This document shows positions 19,835-29,598 of a stretch of 64,000 bases of DNA, piece after piece (the first letter of the stretch is position 1; each line of letters starts with the position of its first letter). Under the pieces are notes generated by a model that saw only the letters and a list, made by a program, of their open reading frames with translations, made no database searches and had not been told where the DNA came from. A program made the translations under genes and the position numbers. Origin of the DNA: Siderastrea siderea (Eukaryota; Cnidaria; Anthozoa; Scleractinia; Rhizangiidae); assembly GCA_964030785.1 (NCBI GenBank), contig OZ034968.1, positions 40,024,186 through 40,088,185 on the forward strand, read 5' to 3'.

Positions 19835-21026
19835 TTATTCTTTCCCTTTGGCGACATCCTTAAGGATATTACCCAGCATGGCCAAAGTGTCCATGGAGAA
19901 TTTTTGCTGCTCTTGTCCGCTTTCTTTCTCTGCTTCGGCCATCGACTCCATAAAAGCCTCATCCCTCTGCTGAGTTCTTTCAAGGAATGAAAGCACCGTG
20001 CTTTGCTCGTCTGCACCAGTTGCACCTTTGGCCTTCTTACTGACATTTTTCTTGGCGGATTTTTCTCCTGCGCGACTCTTTGCATTTGGTGTACTTGTGC
20101 ACTTCCTTTTTCCACTTTTGTTCTTGAAAAACAGTAATTTTGAGAAAGCCAACTCTTCTTCCTCGTCATCTGAGCAATCAGCACAATTATTGCCTTCGCC
20201 AGACGTGCCCGGCGCATCCCTTTCCTTTTGGGCACGTGCAGCCGCCCAAATCTCCTCATCCAAGGCCTCTTTTTCCAACAATTCCTGATCAATCTCCGGG
20301 GAACTCTCCACATATGAACTGCTTTCCAGCACATGCTTGGGATTTACCGCTTCTCGTTAAAATTCTTTGGTGTAAGGTCAGTTTCACTTTCGGTTTCCTT
20401 GTCTAGCTCGTCATCTCCTCCCTTTCCATAGCCTGTTGTCCTCAGTTTATATTTTATGGTCTTATATTTTCTTGCAAGGTTGGCCATTTCATTTTTGCAC
20501 TGCTGTGCGGATTTGTTGCTTTCCACATTCTCTCGTTTGCACTTCTCCTGCAGTTGCCTTGCGATAGACTGCCACTCTGGGGAATTGAACGCCTTGTACC
20601 GTAGCTTATCCTGATCCTCACCAAACGATTTGATCAAGATCCTTTCTTCTGTGTTGTCCAGCGATTATTTTTCCTTTGTGCTCCACTATCTTCATTTGTT
20701 GTCGCATTTGTTGTTGAGGTCTGAGCCGCATGGGCAGGAGAATTAGAAAACGGTGGTGCCATCATCTGCAACGAAGAGCTCATGGCTGGGCCATAATACT
20801 GATGAGGAATATTTGGAAGGAATTGTTGATTGTAAGCCGGGTGTTGAAGCGGGTGTTGTAGCGTGTAACCAAATGGCGAATACATGGAATATGCATCTTC
20901 CCTGGCGAAATAAGAGATGGAGAATAAATACAGAGAATCAACTGAAATTGCAACAAGAAGGAAATTGTCATAATAATAACAAATTAGCAATGCAACGATT
21001 TTAACTTTACCTCCCGAGTTGTTCAT
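19835..21026 (-). pseudogene. Harbinger-1 Myb/SANT-like DNA-binding protein, frameshifted
   Basis: Reading on the minus strand, a first block (21026-20634) has a Pro/Gln/Tyr-rich leader (SMYSPFGYTLQHPLQHPAY) ending NNRWTT. After a frameshift the trihelix/Myb-like block follows (20637-20344), with RYKAFNSPEWQSIARQL and CKNEMANLARKYKTIKYKL. After a second shift comes an acidic, coiled-coil tail (20332-19835) with EEEELAFSKLLFF and a basic patch KSAKKNVSKKAKG. In PIF/Harbinger elements this second protein helps bring transposase to the nucleus and to the element ends. This family knowledge fits the domain order seen here. Confidence 0.75.
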
Positions 21027-21372
21027 CGTTGTGAGGATTTATGTCTTTGTTTTTTGCCATGACTTGTAGATAAAAAACAAACGTGAAAACAAAGTCGCAA
21101 AAACATGCTCGAATGAGACTCACGCAATCTGAACACCACAGGATGTGAAATGCTATGCAACCGCAAGTGGATATATCTGTCATCTCGACCTTGGTTACCG
21201 ACCTAAACCATGCCTGATTACAGGGTTAATCGAACTTTTACCTTGGTTAACTTTCTATTGTCTCGGGCGGCATTTATCATGGTATCAGTCGGTGTTTACA
21301 CATGCAAAATATTTACCTAGGTTAGTAAACTCCAATACCTTGGTAAAACGCTCAAGCGTAAACACAGCATAA

Positions 21373-22319
21373 GGAAGTCACGATCAAATGTGATGCCTCG
21401 CTCACAGGACTTGGCACCTCCCTACTTCAGAAGGGTCAGCCAGTTGCATTTGCTTCAAGAGCTCTAACTGCCACTGAGGTTCGTTACACTCAAATAGAGA
21501 AGGAACTTCTCTCTGTGGCATTTACATGCGAGAGGTTTGATACCTATCTGTTTGGTCGGGACGTAGTCCATGTTAAAAACGGATCATCAGCCCCAAGAAA
21601 GCATTTTCAAAAAGGACCTTGGCTCTGCTCCCAAGCGTCTTCAACGGATGCTGTTACGCCTTCAGCGATATAACCTTGATGTGAAGTACCAAAAGGGTGC
21701 CAAGATGGTTATGTCTGATCCACTGCCCCGAGCCTACGTGGATGAGCCTCCCAAGCAGACCGAGTTTTGTAATGAGCTAGAGGAAATAGTACTAATGGAT
21801 GATCTACCCATCTCTGAAGCACAACTGACGGACTTCAATGAAGCTACTGCCTATGATAATGACCTTCAGATCCTTATGACCACGGTCCTGGAAGGTTGGC
21901 CTAGTACTCAAGCTGAAGTTCCAGCCACAGTCAAGCTGTATTTTCCCTTTCGAGAAGAAATCACTGCCCACATGGTTTGCTGTTCAAGAGCGAGCATTTC
22001 ATTGTACCTGCAAAGCTTAGAAGAGAAATGATGGAAAAGGTTCATTCGTTCCACCTTGGGATTGAGGGATGTCTTCGCCGAGCTAGAGAAGTGTTCTACT
22101 GGCCTTCCATGAATGCTGAAATAAAGGATTACACTCTCAAGTGTGATATCTGCAACTCATTCAAGCCTGAACAGCTTCGAGAGCCACTAATGCCCCACGA
22201 AATTCCATCGAGGCCTTGGCAAAGGGTTGCCACAGATCTGTTCCTATTTGATCAACGCCAGTACCTGATTACTGTTGATTATTACTCTGCCTTCTTTGAG
22301 GTCGATAAGCTGGAGATAG
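21373..22319 (+). pseudogene. Gypsy RNase H and integrase N-terminal half
   Basis: Resumes as KEVTIKCDASLTGLGTSLL (RNase H first Asp), then TQIEKELLSVAFTCERFDTY. A frameshift near 21570 and another near 21975 are needed. The zinc-binding domain of integrase follows with HSFHLGIEGCLRRAR and CDICNSF (H-H-C-C). The core starts VATDLFLFDQRQYLITVDYY with the first catalytic Asp. The sequence stops at KLEIADPEL, where the tRNA-derived element entered. Confidence 0.88.
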
Positions 22320-22408
22320 CAGATCCAGAACTAAAATAAATGTCAAGAAGATCCTCGCAGTTATTAACGCAACCTAGGCAGTTGCGAAAAGAAAACCTGA
22401 AAAAACCA

Positions 22409-22479
22409 GGCTTGCCGGGATTCGAACCTTGACCTCTGCGATACCGGTGCAGCGCTCTAACCAATTGAGCTAACAAGCC
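22409..22479 (-). repeat. tRNA-Thr-like module (SINE head)
   Basis: A 71-nt cloverleaf-like sequence on the minus strand with box A (TAGCTCAATTGGTTAGAGC) and box B (GGTTCGAATCC). The anticodon position reads GGT (Thr), but position 33 is C, the acceptor stem has 6 pairs and the T stem has a mismatch. These defects argue against a working tRNA and for a polymerase III promoter of a SINE. Confidence 0.8.
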
Positions 22480-22725
22480 AACTGGGAGCTGGTCATTAAA
22501 TTGGTTCGTGATATACCCGTAATATACCCGGGAAAGATGAAGATGAAATTATGAATATATGAAATTCTTTTCGCAACTGCATAAGTTGCGTTAATAACTG
22601 CGAGGATCTTCTTTACATTTATTTCTTCGTTGCGCAGTTCAAATATATGAATTTCACATATTCATAATTTCATCTTCATCTTTCCCGGGTATATTACGAA
22701 CCAATTTAATGACCAGCTCCCAGTT

Positions 22726-22796
22726 GGCTCGTTAGCTCAATTGGTTAGAGCGCTTGACCGGTATTGCAGAGGTCAGGGTTCGAATCCCTGCAAGCC
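22726..22796 (+). repeat. tRNA-Thr-like module (SINE head), inverted partner
   Basis: Same module as 22409-22479 on the plus strand, with a fully paired T stem (CAGGG/CCCTG) and several substitutions in the anticodon stem. It is followed by a hairpin and a run of six T, a natural polymerase III stop. Confidence 0.8.
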
Positions 22797-22930
22797 TGAT
22801 TTTTTCAGGCTTTCTTTTCGCAACTGCATAAGTTGTGTTAATAACTACGAGGATCTTCTTTACATTTATTTCTTCATTCCGCAGTTCAAATATCTGAATT
22901 TCATATATTCATAATTTCAGATCCAGAACT

Positions 22931-23733
22931 GTTATTGACAAGTTGGCAGTTTAGTCGCCATGGAATACTGGAGGTAGTCATTTCTGATAATGGCCCACAC
23001 TATGCTTCTGCTGACTTTGCAAAGTTTGCAAAAGACTGGCACTTTCAGCATATTACCTCCTGCTCTGCGCTATTCTCAAAGCAACAGAAAGATTGAAAGT
23101 GCAAGGAAAATTTGTGAAAACATCATGGAGAAGGCAGTGCGTGGAAAGTGTGATCCGTATCTTGGTCTTTTAGATTATTGAAATACACCTACTGAACTTG
23201 GCTCTTCTCCAGCACAAAGGCTGTTCAGTAGAAGAACATGCAATCTGCTACCACTGACAGGGAAACTGCTAGAGCCTGAAATTCTCCCCACACAAGATCT
23301 CCAACAGAAGCTGATTAATTCTAGACAAAAGCAGGCTTTCTACTACAACCTCAAAGGTAAAGCATTACCTGAGTTACAACCTGGACAAACAGTCAGGATG
23401 AAGAAACCCAATGAGTCTACTTGGACTGAAGCTGTTTGCAAGAAAATGATTGGTCCTCGCTCCTATGTTGTTGTATCTGGTAATCGCACCTACCGACGAA
23501 ATCGTAGACAGCTGAGATCAGCTCCACCCTCTGCACCCCCTTCAGTGAATCTGGAACAACAAGATACAGGCAGTGGACAATTGCCAACTCAAGATGCATT
23601 GCCAAAGGATGTTACAAGGAGTGGAGATACAGACAGTGGACAACTGTCAACTAAGGATGCATTCCCAAAGGGTGTTACAAGGAGTGGTCGTACAATTAAC
23701 CCACCCGTCTGTTTTCAGGACTACACCACTTAG
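22931..23733 (+). pseudogene. Gypsy integrase C-terminal half and tail
   Basis: Continues with [15 protein letters not shown] (second catalytic Asp) and, after a frameshift, [10 protein letters not shown] with the catalytic Glu. Then ELGSSPAQRLFSRRT and a chain to KKPNESTWTEAVC and SYVVVSGNRTYRRNRRQL, the usual C-terminal beta domain of Gypsy integrases. The last ~60 codons include two 21-residue repeats. A TAG ends the frame. No chromodomain is seen. Confidence 0.85.
23563..23688 (+). repeat. 63-bp tandem repeat, two in-frame copies, in Gypsy pol tail
   Basis: Units 23563-23625 and 23626-23688 differ at about ten positions. Each encodes D-T-(G/D)-S-G-Q-L, a short variable part and VTRSG. 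A multiple-of-three length keeps the frame. The likely cause is slippage in a tolerant C-terminal tail. Confidence 0.88.
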
Positions 23734-23832
23734 GAACTTACATGCCACCAGTCCGTTTGAGAAACTTTGCTAACAACTTTGTTTGAGACAATTTATATAT
23801 ATTTTGTTTTCTCTTTTTTATACAAAGGAGGA

Positions 23833-24004
23833 TGTTATGATATTGTCATGTTTATTTCCGGTTCGCTCTTAACACGTGATTCTCTCGTGTTACGTAACCT
23901 AGACCATGTGGCTTTGCGCGTTGTTGTTCCGAGTCGCCATTAAAATGTTGATGTTGAGTTTAACACAATGAGTGTTCTTTATCTGCATTTACGTGATCGT
24001 AACA
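23833..24004 (+). repeat. Gypsy 3' LTR
   Basis: 172 bp, TGTTATGATATTG to GATCGTAACA. It is preceded by a purine tract (aaaggagga) that fits the plus-strand primer and followed by the target duplication ATACC. This uninterrupted copy shows where the fold-back MITE entered the 5' LTR. Confidence 0.93.
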
Positions 24005-24428
24005 ATACCCCTTTGATGACAATACCGATCCGCCCATATTGAACACATTTTATCATCAAATAGTTCTCTCCACATTCTTCATTTTGAACGACTAGTTTTA
24101 ACTTAATTAAGTTACTTAATTTTTCAAAACTATTTTTAAACAATTTTGACTTTTCTCGCTATAGATTGCTACGGACGTTTTATTGTAATAAGTATTTTGC
24201 TTTGCAGAAGGCCACACGTTTAGCAGTAATTGTAGTTACTGTCACATGTTACCCTCGTAAAATAGTCTCTTTCCTACATACTCCTCACTCGCTCACTAAC
24301 TAAAAATAGAGCAGTGAACTACTTTCAATTTGGCAAGATAGAATTATAAGGTTCAACTGGCTGTTTTATATTTACTTGTTAGTCAGTCTCCAATACCAGA
24401 AACTTCAATTTTGTCTTCTTTTAAAGGT

Positions 24429-24521
24429 GATTGACAACGAGCAAAGGATCATCTTATACTACGACAGTAAAGGAGAATCCCCCATTTCCTCATTCTTTAA
24501 AATAATCAGATATAGATTGAG
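24429..24521 (+). CDS. Ulp1-like gene: catalytic Asp exon
   Basis: Follows the acceptor cttttaaag. It reads VIDNEQRIILYYDSKGES and then a helix SFFKIIRYRL. Y-Y-D-S places the catalytic Asp 17-18 residues after the His, as in Ulp1. The donor (gat|gtattg) is approximate. Confidence 0.68.
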
Positions 24522-24645
24522 ATGTATTGAATTGAATATTGAATACCTTGCAGTTTTTTTTTTACTGAACTGACCGTGTAAAGGAAACATAACTGGAGAC
24601 TGATGTGAATCATACTGTACTTATCTTTAAAACAATCCTTTTTAG

Positions 24646-24753
24646 GAACCTTTTGTCCTCTCAAGGCGTGTGCAATTAACCAGTTGGAAGGACATAAATG
24701 CGGCATGTCCTAAACAGCATTATCAATCCAGTTGTGGAGTTTTCATGATAGAG
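24646..24753 (+). CDS. Ulp1-like gene: catalytic Gln/Cys exon
   Basis: The exon lies between tttttag and gtgaaa. It reads LTSWKDINAACPKQHYQSSC then GVFMIE. The Gln six residues before Cys forms the oxyanion hole and the Cys is the nucleophile in C48 proteases, and here Q-H-Y-Q-S-S-C fits exactly. The block is open and intact. Confidence 0.7.
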
Positions 24754-24847
24754 GTGAAAAAAATCTATACACTTGTTTCTATTTGTGTGGAATCAATATC
24801 ACTAACTAACACCAACTAACACCAACTATATCACCTTTATTTTGCAG

Positions 24848-24892
24848 AATGCAAAGCGTTTGGCACAGCATAGGCCTTTGAATTATAATGAG
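24848..24892 (+). CDS. Ulp1-like gene: short tail exon
   Basis: 15 codons (NAKRLAQHRPLNYNE) between attttgcag and gtatta. It continues the helix after the catalytic Cys exon in phase 0. No further exon was found downstream. Confidence 0.5.
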
Positions 24893-25289
24893 GTATTAAA
24901 CATTTTTCTTCCAAGAATTATGCCAACCTAAGAACTAGCCAGGCTGATTTATAAGAATATATGCAGCTTTACTGTCATATTGAAATATCTTGCGATAAAG
25001 GTGATAACAAAACCTGGTTTGGCCTTTTCAATGAACTGTTTCATTAGGGCGTGCAGTGTACCTTATCGCTACTTATTTGTCCCTGGCTTAAATTGCGCGA
25101 TTTGAAACAAAATGAAAAATAAACAACTTTCTAAACCAAAAATGATATTCACTGCGACTGGTAACAGATATACTGGGAAAATACCTGACACATCACTATG
25201 GGAATGTGTATGTTCTTTCCAATGTAAGAAAACATACTACAGATATAATGAGCATAAGTTAAAGATCTGATCCCTGAATGGACAAAATG

Positions 25290-26075
25290 GACGAGAACTT
25301 GACGAGATGTGTGAGGAAGAGAGAAAGCGGATGCCAGAATTACCTCAAGAAAAACTGGGTAGCTGGAAACGGGCCATAGTCACTGTAGATGGAGTGTAGC
25401 ACACTCTAGGACATTTCAGTAAAAACAGATCGTCTATTGTAAAGAAATACTTGACAGGTTACTCTGGTAGGGGCACAAGTGTATGGGTGGGAAGGATGTT
25501 GTTGAGGAGGAATTGTGTGAAGGTACAGCAAAGTCAATGGAGGGTATGCTTACAGATGAAGGTTATGAGCAAGTGAAGAATGAAGGGTGCAAAGTCAAGG
25601 TTGTGTGGCAAGATGGGGATTCAAGTGCACCCAAGTCCATCAGTTAGCATCATCCTACCCGCAAGGTGTGCAAATGTGGAGAACATGTGGGGAGAGCACC
25701 TACCAAAGTAAGAAAACAGAGTTTTCAGAAAATGTCAAAACAAGGCACAAAGAGAAATTCCCAGAAGTGGAAACTGCCAAGTACAAATGTAAATGACTCG
25801 GGCTGGTTGTGGCTGCCTTTCAGGTGCTGGGATCAACCACTTTTGTTGCATGCAGCACTGTAAAGATCCAGTTGAATGTGCACAGCGTATTAGAGTCCTC
25901 TCGAAGAACCATGTGCGTGATGTCCACATATCACGTGATATCTATACTTGGAAGATAGTTCGTGCGAACCACATAAAAGCTGGACGGAGGTCGAACAAGA
26001 AGGCAGGTCGGGGATCTTTACATTGGATTGTCAAAGATCTTAAAGTCACAGCAGAAAGAAGTGCAATAGCGTCAT
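25290..26075 (+). pseudogene. Mutator-like transposase-type remnant, frameshifted
   Basis: Pieces in three frames line up in order: LGSWKRAIVTVDGV (first Asp candidate), VVWQDGDSSAPKS (second Asp candidate), KVCKCGEHVGRAPTK, KEKFPEVETAKYKCK, and then CGCLSGAGINHFCCMQHC with RIRVLSKNHVRDVH. The arrangement of V-D-G, Q-D-x-D-S-S, a C-G-G/E-H-x-G-R-A motif and a Cys-rich C-terminal part matches a multicopy cnidarian protein that I associate with Mutator-like transposases. That family label is from memory and uncertain. At least one stop and two frameshifts make it a pseudogene. Confidence 0.45.
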
Positions 26076-28020
26076 AGTGTCCAGGCAGGCAGTAATTTGA
26101 TCGCCTGATAGAGCTGTGTAGCTGCTCATCTGCTCCTGTGTTAATATAAAGTCCATGCAATTTAGGCACCAGGGTCATTCGTCCTAGGAGAGATGATCAG
26201 TCGAAAAGGCAGTATCGATCCATGTCTCCAGTACTGGGATGCGCCTCTTTGATTTGGCTTTTGGTTTCTGCAAACTTCTTCGTTGACGATGCCACGTCAT
26301 GAAGAACGCAATGTTAAGTTGGACTAGCTTCAAAGGTGACCAAAAGTGACCTTTTACCATGCCTTTGATGACACCTTACGGCCTTTGGGAAAAATAAATT
26401 TTTTAAAACAGTAATAGTTCTCCCTAAAACCGCCCCAGCTGAGAACATGCTATGAATCTGATTTGTCTGACTGCTTTGAAATCTCTTATTTGTCTGTTTC
26501 CACTGAGGTGAAAAATTCCGATAAAAGTTTTATGACTTGATTTTCACAAGGAAAAGGGTGCACCAGTAAAAAGTTCAACCGGTCAGACAAAACCCAGCTT
26601 CACGAAATGCACTGCAATGAGTGGGATGCATGAGTGCCCTAAGATATCATCCCTTCCAATAAACAAGGTGGTTCTATTTGGGTCGTCTTGTATTCAAATG
26701 AAGCACCACAATCTACTATTTCTTTTTTCAGGGATTCTACTTTCTCATCTGGCTACCAGTTCTATGTATTTAATGACCTGTTCCTTATATACCAAGGCAC
26801 AGAAAACAACCACTACTCCTGAAGTACAGAGAATGCAAAGCAACAGAAATGGAGGTAATCAATAGCAACCTAGAAGAAGGAAAACAAACCACACTCATTG
26901 GTGACCCACCACGAAAAACATGGAGAGGTTTGCTTAATTACCCTAAATATTTCCCTGCTTCCACTAAGGTAAATGCTGGTATTGCTGGAGATATTGTGGA
27001 AGCAATTCTTTAGAGTAGATTTCCCTTCTTCAAGGGACACAAAAATCTGGCTTCCACATCCCTTGCTGCGATATCCGCAACTATCATTGAAATTTTATCT
27101 GCTATTGCTAACAAATACCCAACTGCTTTTATTGACGTTTTTCCGATCTTACCACGCTTTGATCACTGTTATTCCGATATCTATTTTCAGGTTCAAGAAT
27201 GTTTGTCAGAAAGAGTCTTTTCAGGATCTATCACCTTCCCCGTGCAACAAGAATACGTACAGGGACCACAAAATCCACGTGACCAACAAGGGAAATGACA
27301 CTGGTCAGAGAGTTTCACTATTATACTGACTGCAATACTCAACCTCATCTAGCACCCCTCTCCCTTCATTCTGCAGCTGGCAACATTTCTGCAACTGCTC
27401 CTGGCTGGCCTTCCTGGCCCTAAACCAATCCTCTTCAGGCTAGCCATCCCATGTTCCGTTTAAAACCCTACCCTACCCACCCTAATTCAAAACCCAGTCT
27501 CATCCAAACAAGCTCAAAATCTAGCCCTCCAAAACCCATTCCACGACACACACTCCAAAGCCCAACCCTACCCAGCCAACTCCAAAGCCAAGCACTCCAA
27601 GCAGCATTCTAATTCCCAGCCCTACACAACACACTTTATACTGTCAGTGCCTATAATTTAAGATCTCTTGAAGCACCACAGTCAGCTATCCCAACTGAAA
27701 GCGGCACTTTCCAGAAACCGTACAACTGATGCTTTATGAATTCATTTGTTGCGCTTTATTTTCTTTGTTAAATTTTATTTTTTCCCTTGCTTTCTTGACC
27801 AATGTATAGAAGTTCAATTCCCAATATTGTGTCATTATCTTTTTAAAGCTACTTTCCTCTTAGCTTACTGTACATATTTTTTAACTTATTGTATATATCC
27901 GGATCCCTTTAATTTAAATCTTAATTTTGTGAAAAATAGACTGTAGTTTGTGCACATTGTAAGTAACCACCACGTGGATGCACTACTTAAGTCGTTATTA
28001 CTATTATTATCATTATTACA
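26076..28020. other. No gene recognised; Pro-rich tract at 27.3-27.6 kb
   Basis: Scattered short frames only. Between 27340 and 27640 the plus strand is C/A-rich with many CCA and CCC triplets, such as repeated aaagccaa and ccctac. It could encode a Pro/Ser-rich disordered segment or be a plain low-complexity tract. No splice pair was convincing. Confidence 0.35.
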
Positions 28021-28076
28021 ATTACGACCTCAAAACAATATTATAATTTTATTAAGTATGAGTATGAGTCCCGTCT

Positions 28077-28277
28077 GTGGTAGACATGCAGGTGAGAAAG
28101 GAATACAACTTAAAAGTGAAAGCCTTCGAAGAGAACATGCCGGAATGGATAAATTTTATCGATGTCCCATGGCCACGCCATGGAGCAGCAGAAAATATGG
28201 TTGCCAACATGTTGTCAGGGGAAGACAGTGCAACCAAAGGGAAACATGCTAAGGAACTTATTTTATTGACATCATGA
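28077..28277 (+). pseudogene. NFKBIL1/J-like fragment
   Basis: 66 codons reading QVRKEYNLKVKAFEENMPEW, then FIDVPWPRHGAAENMVANML and a short end. The pattern of V/I-P-W-P, a short turn, then a hydrophobic helix ending M-L recalls the linker before the J-like helix pair in NFKBIL1-type proteins, where a W-H-P-D-K motif should follow. Here the frame stops before it. This is a recollection of the family pattern rather than a database hit. Confidence 0.3.
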
Positions 28278-29598
28278 AAAAATTTTTTCGCGCTCTGAAA
28301 CTAAGCTTGCCCACAGGGAACCCAAACGCTGTATTAAATATATCATAATCATTTAATAAAGATATTGTTATTTACCCGTGTTCCTGTGCCTTTATGAGTT
28401 GATTGAAAGGGATTTGAATCAGAGTGGAGACGGTATTAAAATACCTTGCCGGTATTAAAATACCTTGCCGGTTTCAAATGTTATCTTCTGTGGCGCGTCG
28501 TAAACAGGACACGACAATTACTTCTCAAGTTTCCGTTGTTATCATCTATCAACTCCCCTCGGCGAAGAGAAGAAGAGAGAGAAGAAACAACGGATGAAAT
28601 TGATATGAGATCAATTTTATTTTGAGGCGCAATGCTCTTGTTACTGAACAAAATCAGCCGGTATTTCCCATCTTGATTGATTAAAGGTTCATTAATATGG
28701 TGAAGTTTGATTTGTTCGTTTGGATGTCCGCTTTTATGCTTATTTTGCAGTCTTTTAGATGCGACTTTTCTTCAGATCTGTGACTACACTCGACTTGACT
28801 GAAAGTGATTTCTTTATGGTGAATGTGTGCTTTATCAAAATGATACTACTGATGCGAAGAAATACGTAATTTATGAAGGGCTACTTGAAGGAGGAAAGGC
28901 GAAAATGTAACGTCGCATTCTTTTTTTATTTTCTGGAAAGCAACCAAGGAAAACCCGCGAAAAATATATATAATTGCACTCACCAGTAAACAACACTGAA
29001 ATTGCCAAGACCTGGTGAAGGATTTAAATCCCGTGTGGCTGAAATTGCAGTGAAAGGCTGCTGGCTGTTGGCTTGTGTTTCCTCGCGTATTTCACGCGTG
29101 AGACTGGTCACATCAACTGTAGTCACAGACTCTACGAAAGCCCCATTACGGTTTCATCCCTTGTCTCTCTTCTCTTCTCTTGGCCATTAATTGAAACCTG
29201 AGTTTGTATCCCCATGAGAGTTAGTAGTAAGTAACAATGGAAACTTGAGACACAACTGTCGTGTCCTATGATGCGTCAGACAAGATGACATTCGAAACCG
29301 CGGAGGTAAACCGCTTCCGCTTCGATTCAAATCCTTTCCAAAACAGCTCATCACAGGTAAATGACAGTATTTTTATTTAATGACTATGATACAGTTAATA
29401 CAGCATTTGGGTGCCCTGTGGCTTTCCCAGAAAGATCGGAAACTAATAACCTATTCAGTTCTCGATATTTCTAAAGACCTTTCCAGAGTTTTAGAAGGGG
29501 AAAGTTGAATTGCAGGACTCAACATTTTTTTGTAACTACCATACATAGCGCATTTTTTATGTATATGTGTTATGTAAGGTAAGATTCAGTTCCACTGG
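28278..29598. other. No gene recognised; short tandem at 28434-28471
   Basis: Contains two 19-bp copies of ggtattaaaataccttgcc in tandem at 28434-28471. Otherwise there are AT-rich sequences and short chance frames. Confidence 0.4.

Larger units (their letters stand above)
18060..21369 (+). mobile_element. PIF/Harbinger DNA transposon, Harbinger-1
   Basis: A 3.3-kb element inserted in Gypsy pol. On the right it is flanked by TAA (21370-21372) and on the left by TCA (18057-18059), consistent with a TAA target duplication with one change. Reading across FYDVT on the left to KEVTIKCDAS on the right restores the RT-to-RNase H protein. Ends are weakly inverted (ggtcgcatttacac versus gcgtaaacacagca read from the right). 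It carries the two expected genes, a DDE transposase on plus and a Myb/SANT-like protein on minus, in convergent orientation. Confidence 0.85.
22320..22930. mobile_element. tRNA-derived fold-back element, copy 1 (with 13-bp target duplication)
   Basis: The element 22333-22917 is flanked by cagatccagaact on both sides (22320-22332 and 22918-22930). It contains two tRNA-like modules in opposite orientation (minus 22409-22479, plus 22726-22796), each with the same leader and tail. The tails and leaders form long inverted repeats around 22555-22560. Each module ends in a hairpin AAGCCTGA/TCAGGCTT enclosing a T run. A 13-bp direct duplication points to insertion by a LINE-type machinery. It interrupts Gypsy integrase. 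Confidence 0.88.
8680..24004 (+). mobile_element. Ty3/Gypsy LTR retrotransposon, decayed and multiply interrupted
   Basis: The element is flanked by a 5-bp target duplication ATACC (8675-8679 and 24005-24009). LTRs begin TGTTATGATA and end GATCGTAACA. The internal order is gag, protease, reverse transcriptase (17.0-18.0 kb), RNase H (to 21.6 kb), and integrase (22.0-23.2 kb) with a C-terminal tail, which is the Gypsy order. After excising the guests the element is roughly 4.9-5.0 kb. Guests are a fold-back MITE with a BEL element in the 5' LTR, a Harbinger element at the RT/RNase H boundary, and a tRNA-derived element in integrase. Frames carry several stops and shifts. LTRs differ at about 14 of ~172 positions by eye, so it is old. 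Confidence 0.93.
8310..24012. mobile_element. Kolobok-like MITE (373 bp) split by the Gypsy element
   Basis: Removing the Gypsy insertion leaves a 373-bp element. Its left end reads agggggatagtcac and its right end, rejoined across the Gypsy target site, reads gtgactatacccct, so the terminal inverted repeats match at 13 of 14 positions. Flanks are TTAA at 8306-8309 and TTGA at 24013-24016. TTAA targets with AGGG-type ends are known for Kolobok elements. That assignment is an inference because no transposase is present. Confidence 0.55.
7961..24428 (+). other. 16.5-kb intron filled by nested mobile elements
   Basis: The donor gtaagc follows the His exon and an acceptor (cttttaaag) precedes the Asp exon. 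About 760 bp remain that are not mobile element: 7961-8309 and 24013-24428. Everything else belongs to the MITE/Gypsy/fold-back/BEL/Harbinger/tRNA nest. The intron border is an inference from the protein reading on each side. Confidence 0.65.
5559..24892 (+). pseudogene. Ulp1/SENP-like cysteine protease gene, decayed, split by a 16-kb intron
   Basis: Seven exon-like blocks on the plus strand add up to a C48-type deSUMOylase fold, with an eighth, less certain charged exon (5559-5682) upstream. The blocks are a small barrel-like module (6385-6675), a GWLNDE block (6809-6994), a WK-rich block (7592-7771), the His block (7892-7960), the Asp block (24429-24521), the Gln/Cys block (24646-24753) and a short tail (24848-24892). 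In yeast Ulp1 the catalytic residues are His in the HW motif, Asp in YVDS, and Gln six residues before Cys. Here HWVLV, YYDSK and QHYQSSCG fit all four positions. The splice joining 7960 to 24429 restores a smooth reading across HWVLV and VIDNEQ. The upstream exons carry an in-frame TGA and frameshifts, so the copy is probably dead. The intron hosts the nested element cluster. It could be a host gene copy or a transposon-associated protease. Confidence 0.72.

Noticed and set aside
19831..20334. 167-codon minus-strand frame with many Arg/Lys/Trp
   Set aside because: It is a shadow of the acidic Myb-like tail in the neighbouring frame.
22409..22479. True tRNA-Thr gene
   Set aside because: Six-pair acceptor stem, C at position 33, and the module lies within a retroposed unit present in several linked copies. 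It is better explained as a SINE head.
8680..24004. Endogenous virus with an envelope gene
   Set aside because: No frame after integrase resembles an envelope in either the Gypsy or the BEL elements. They are retrotransposons.
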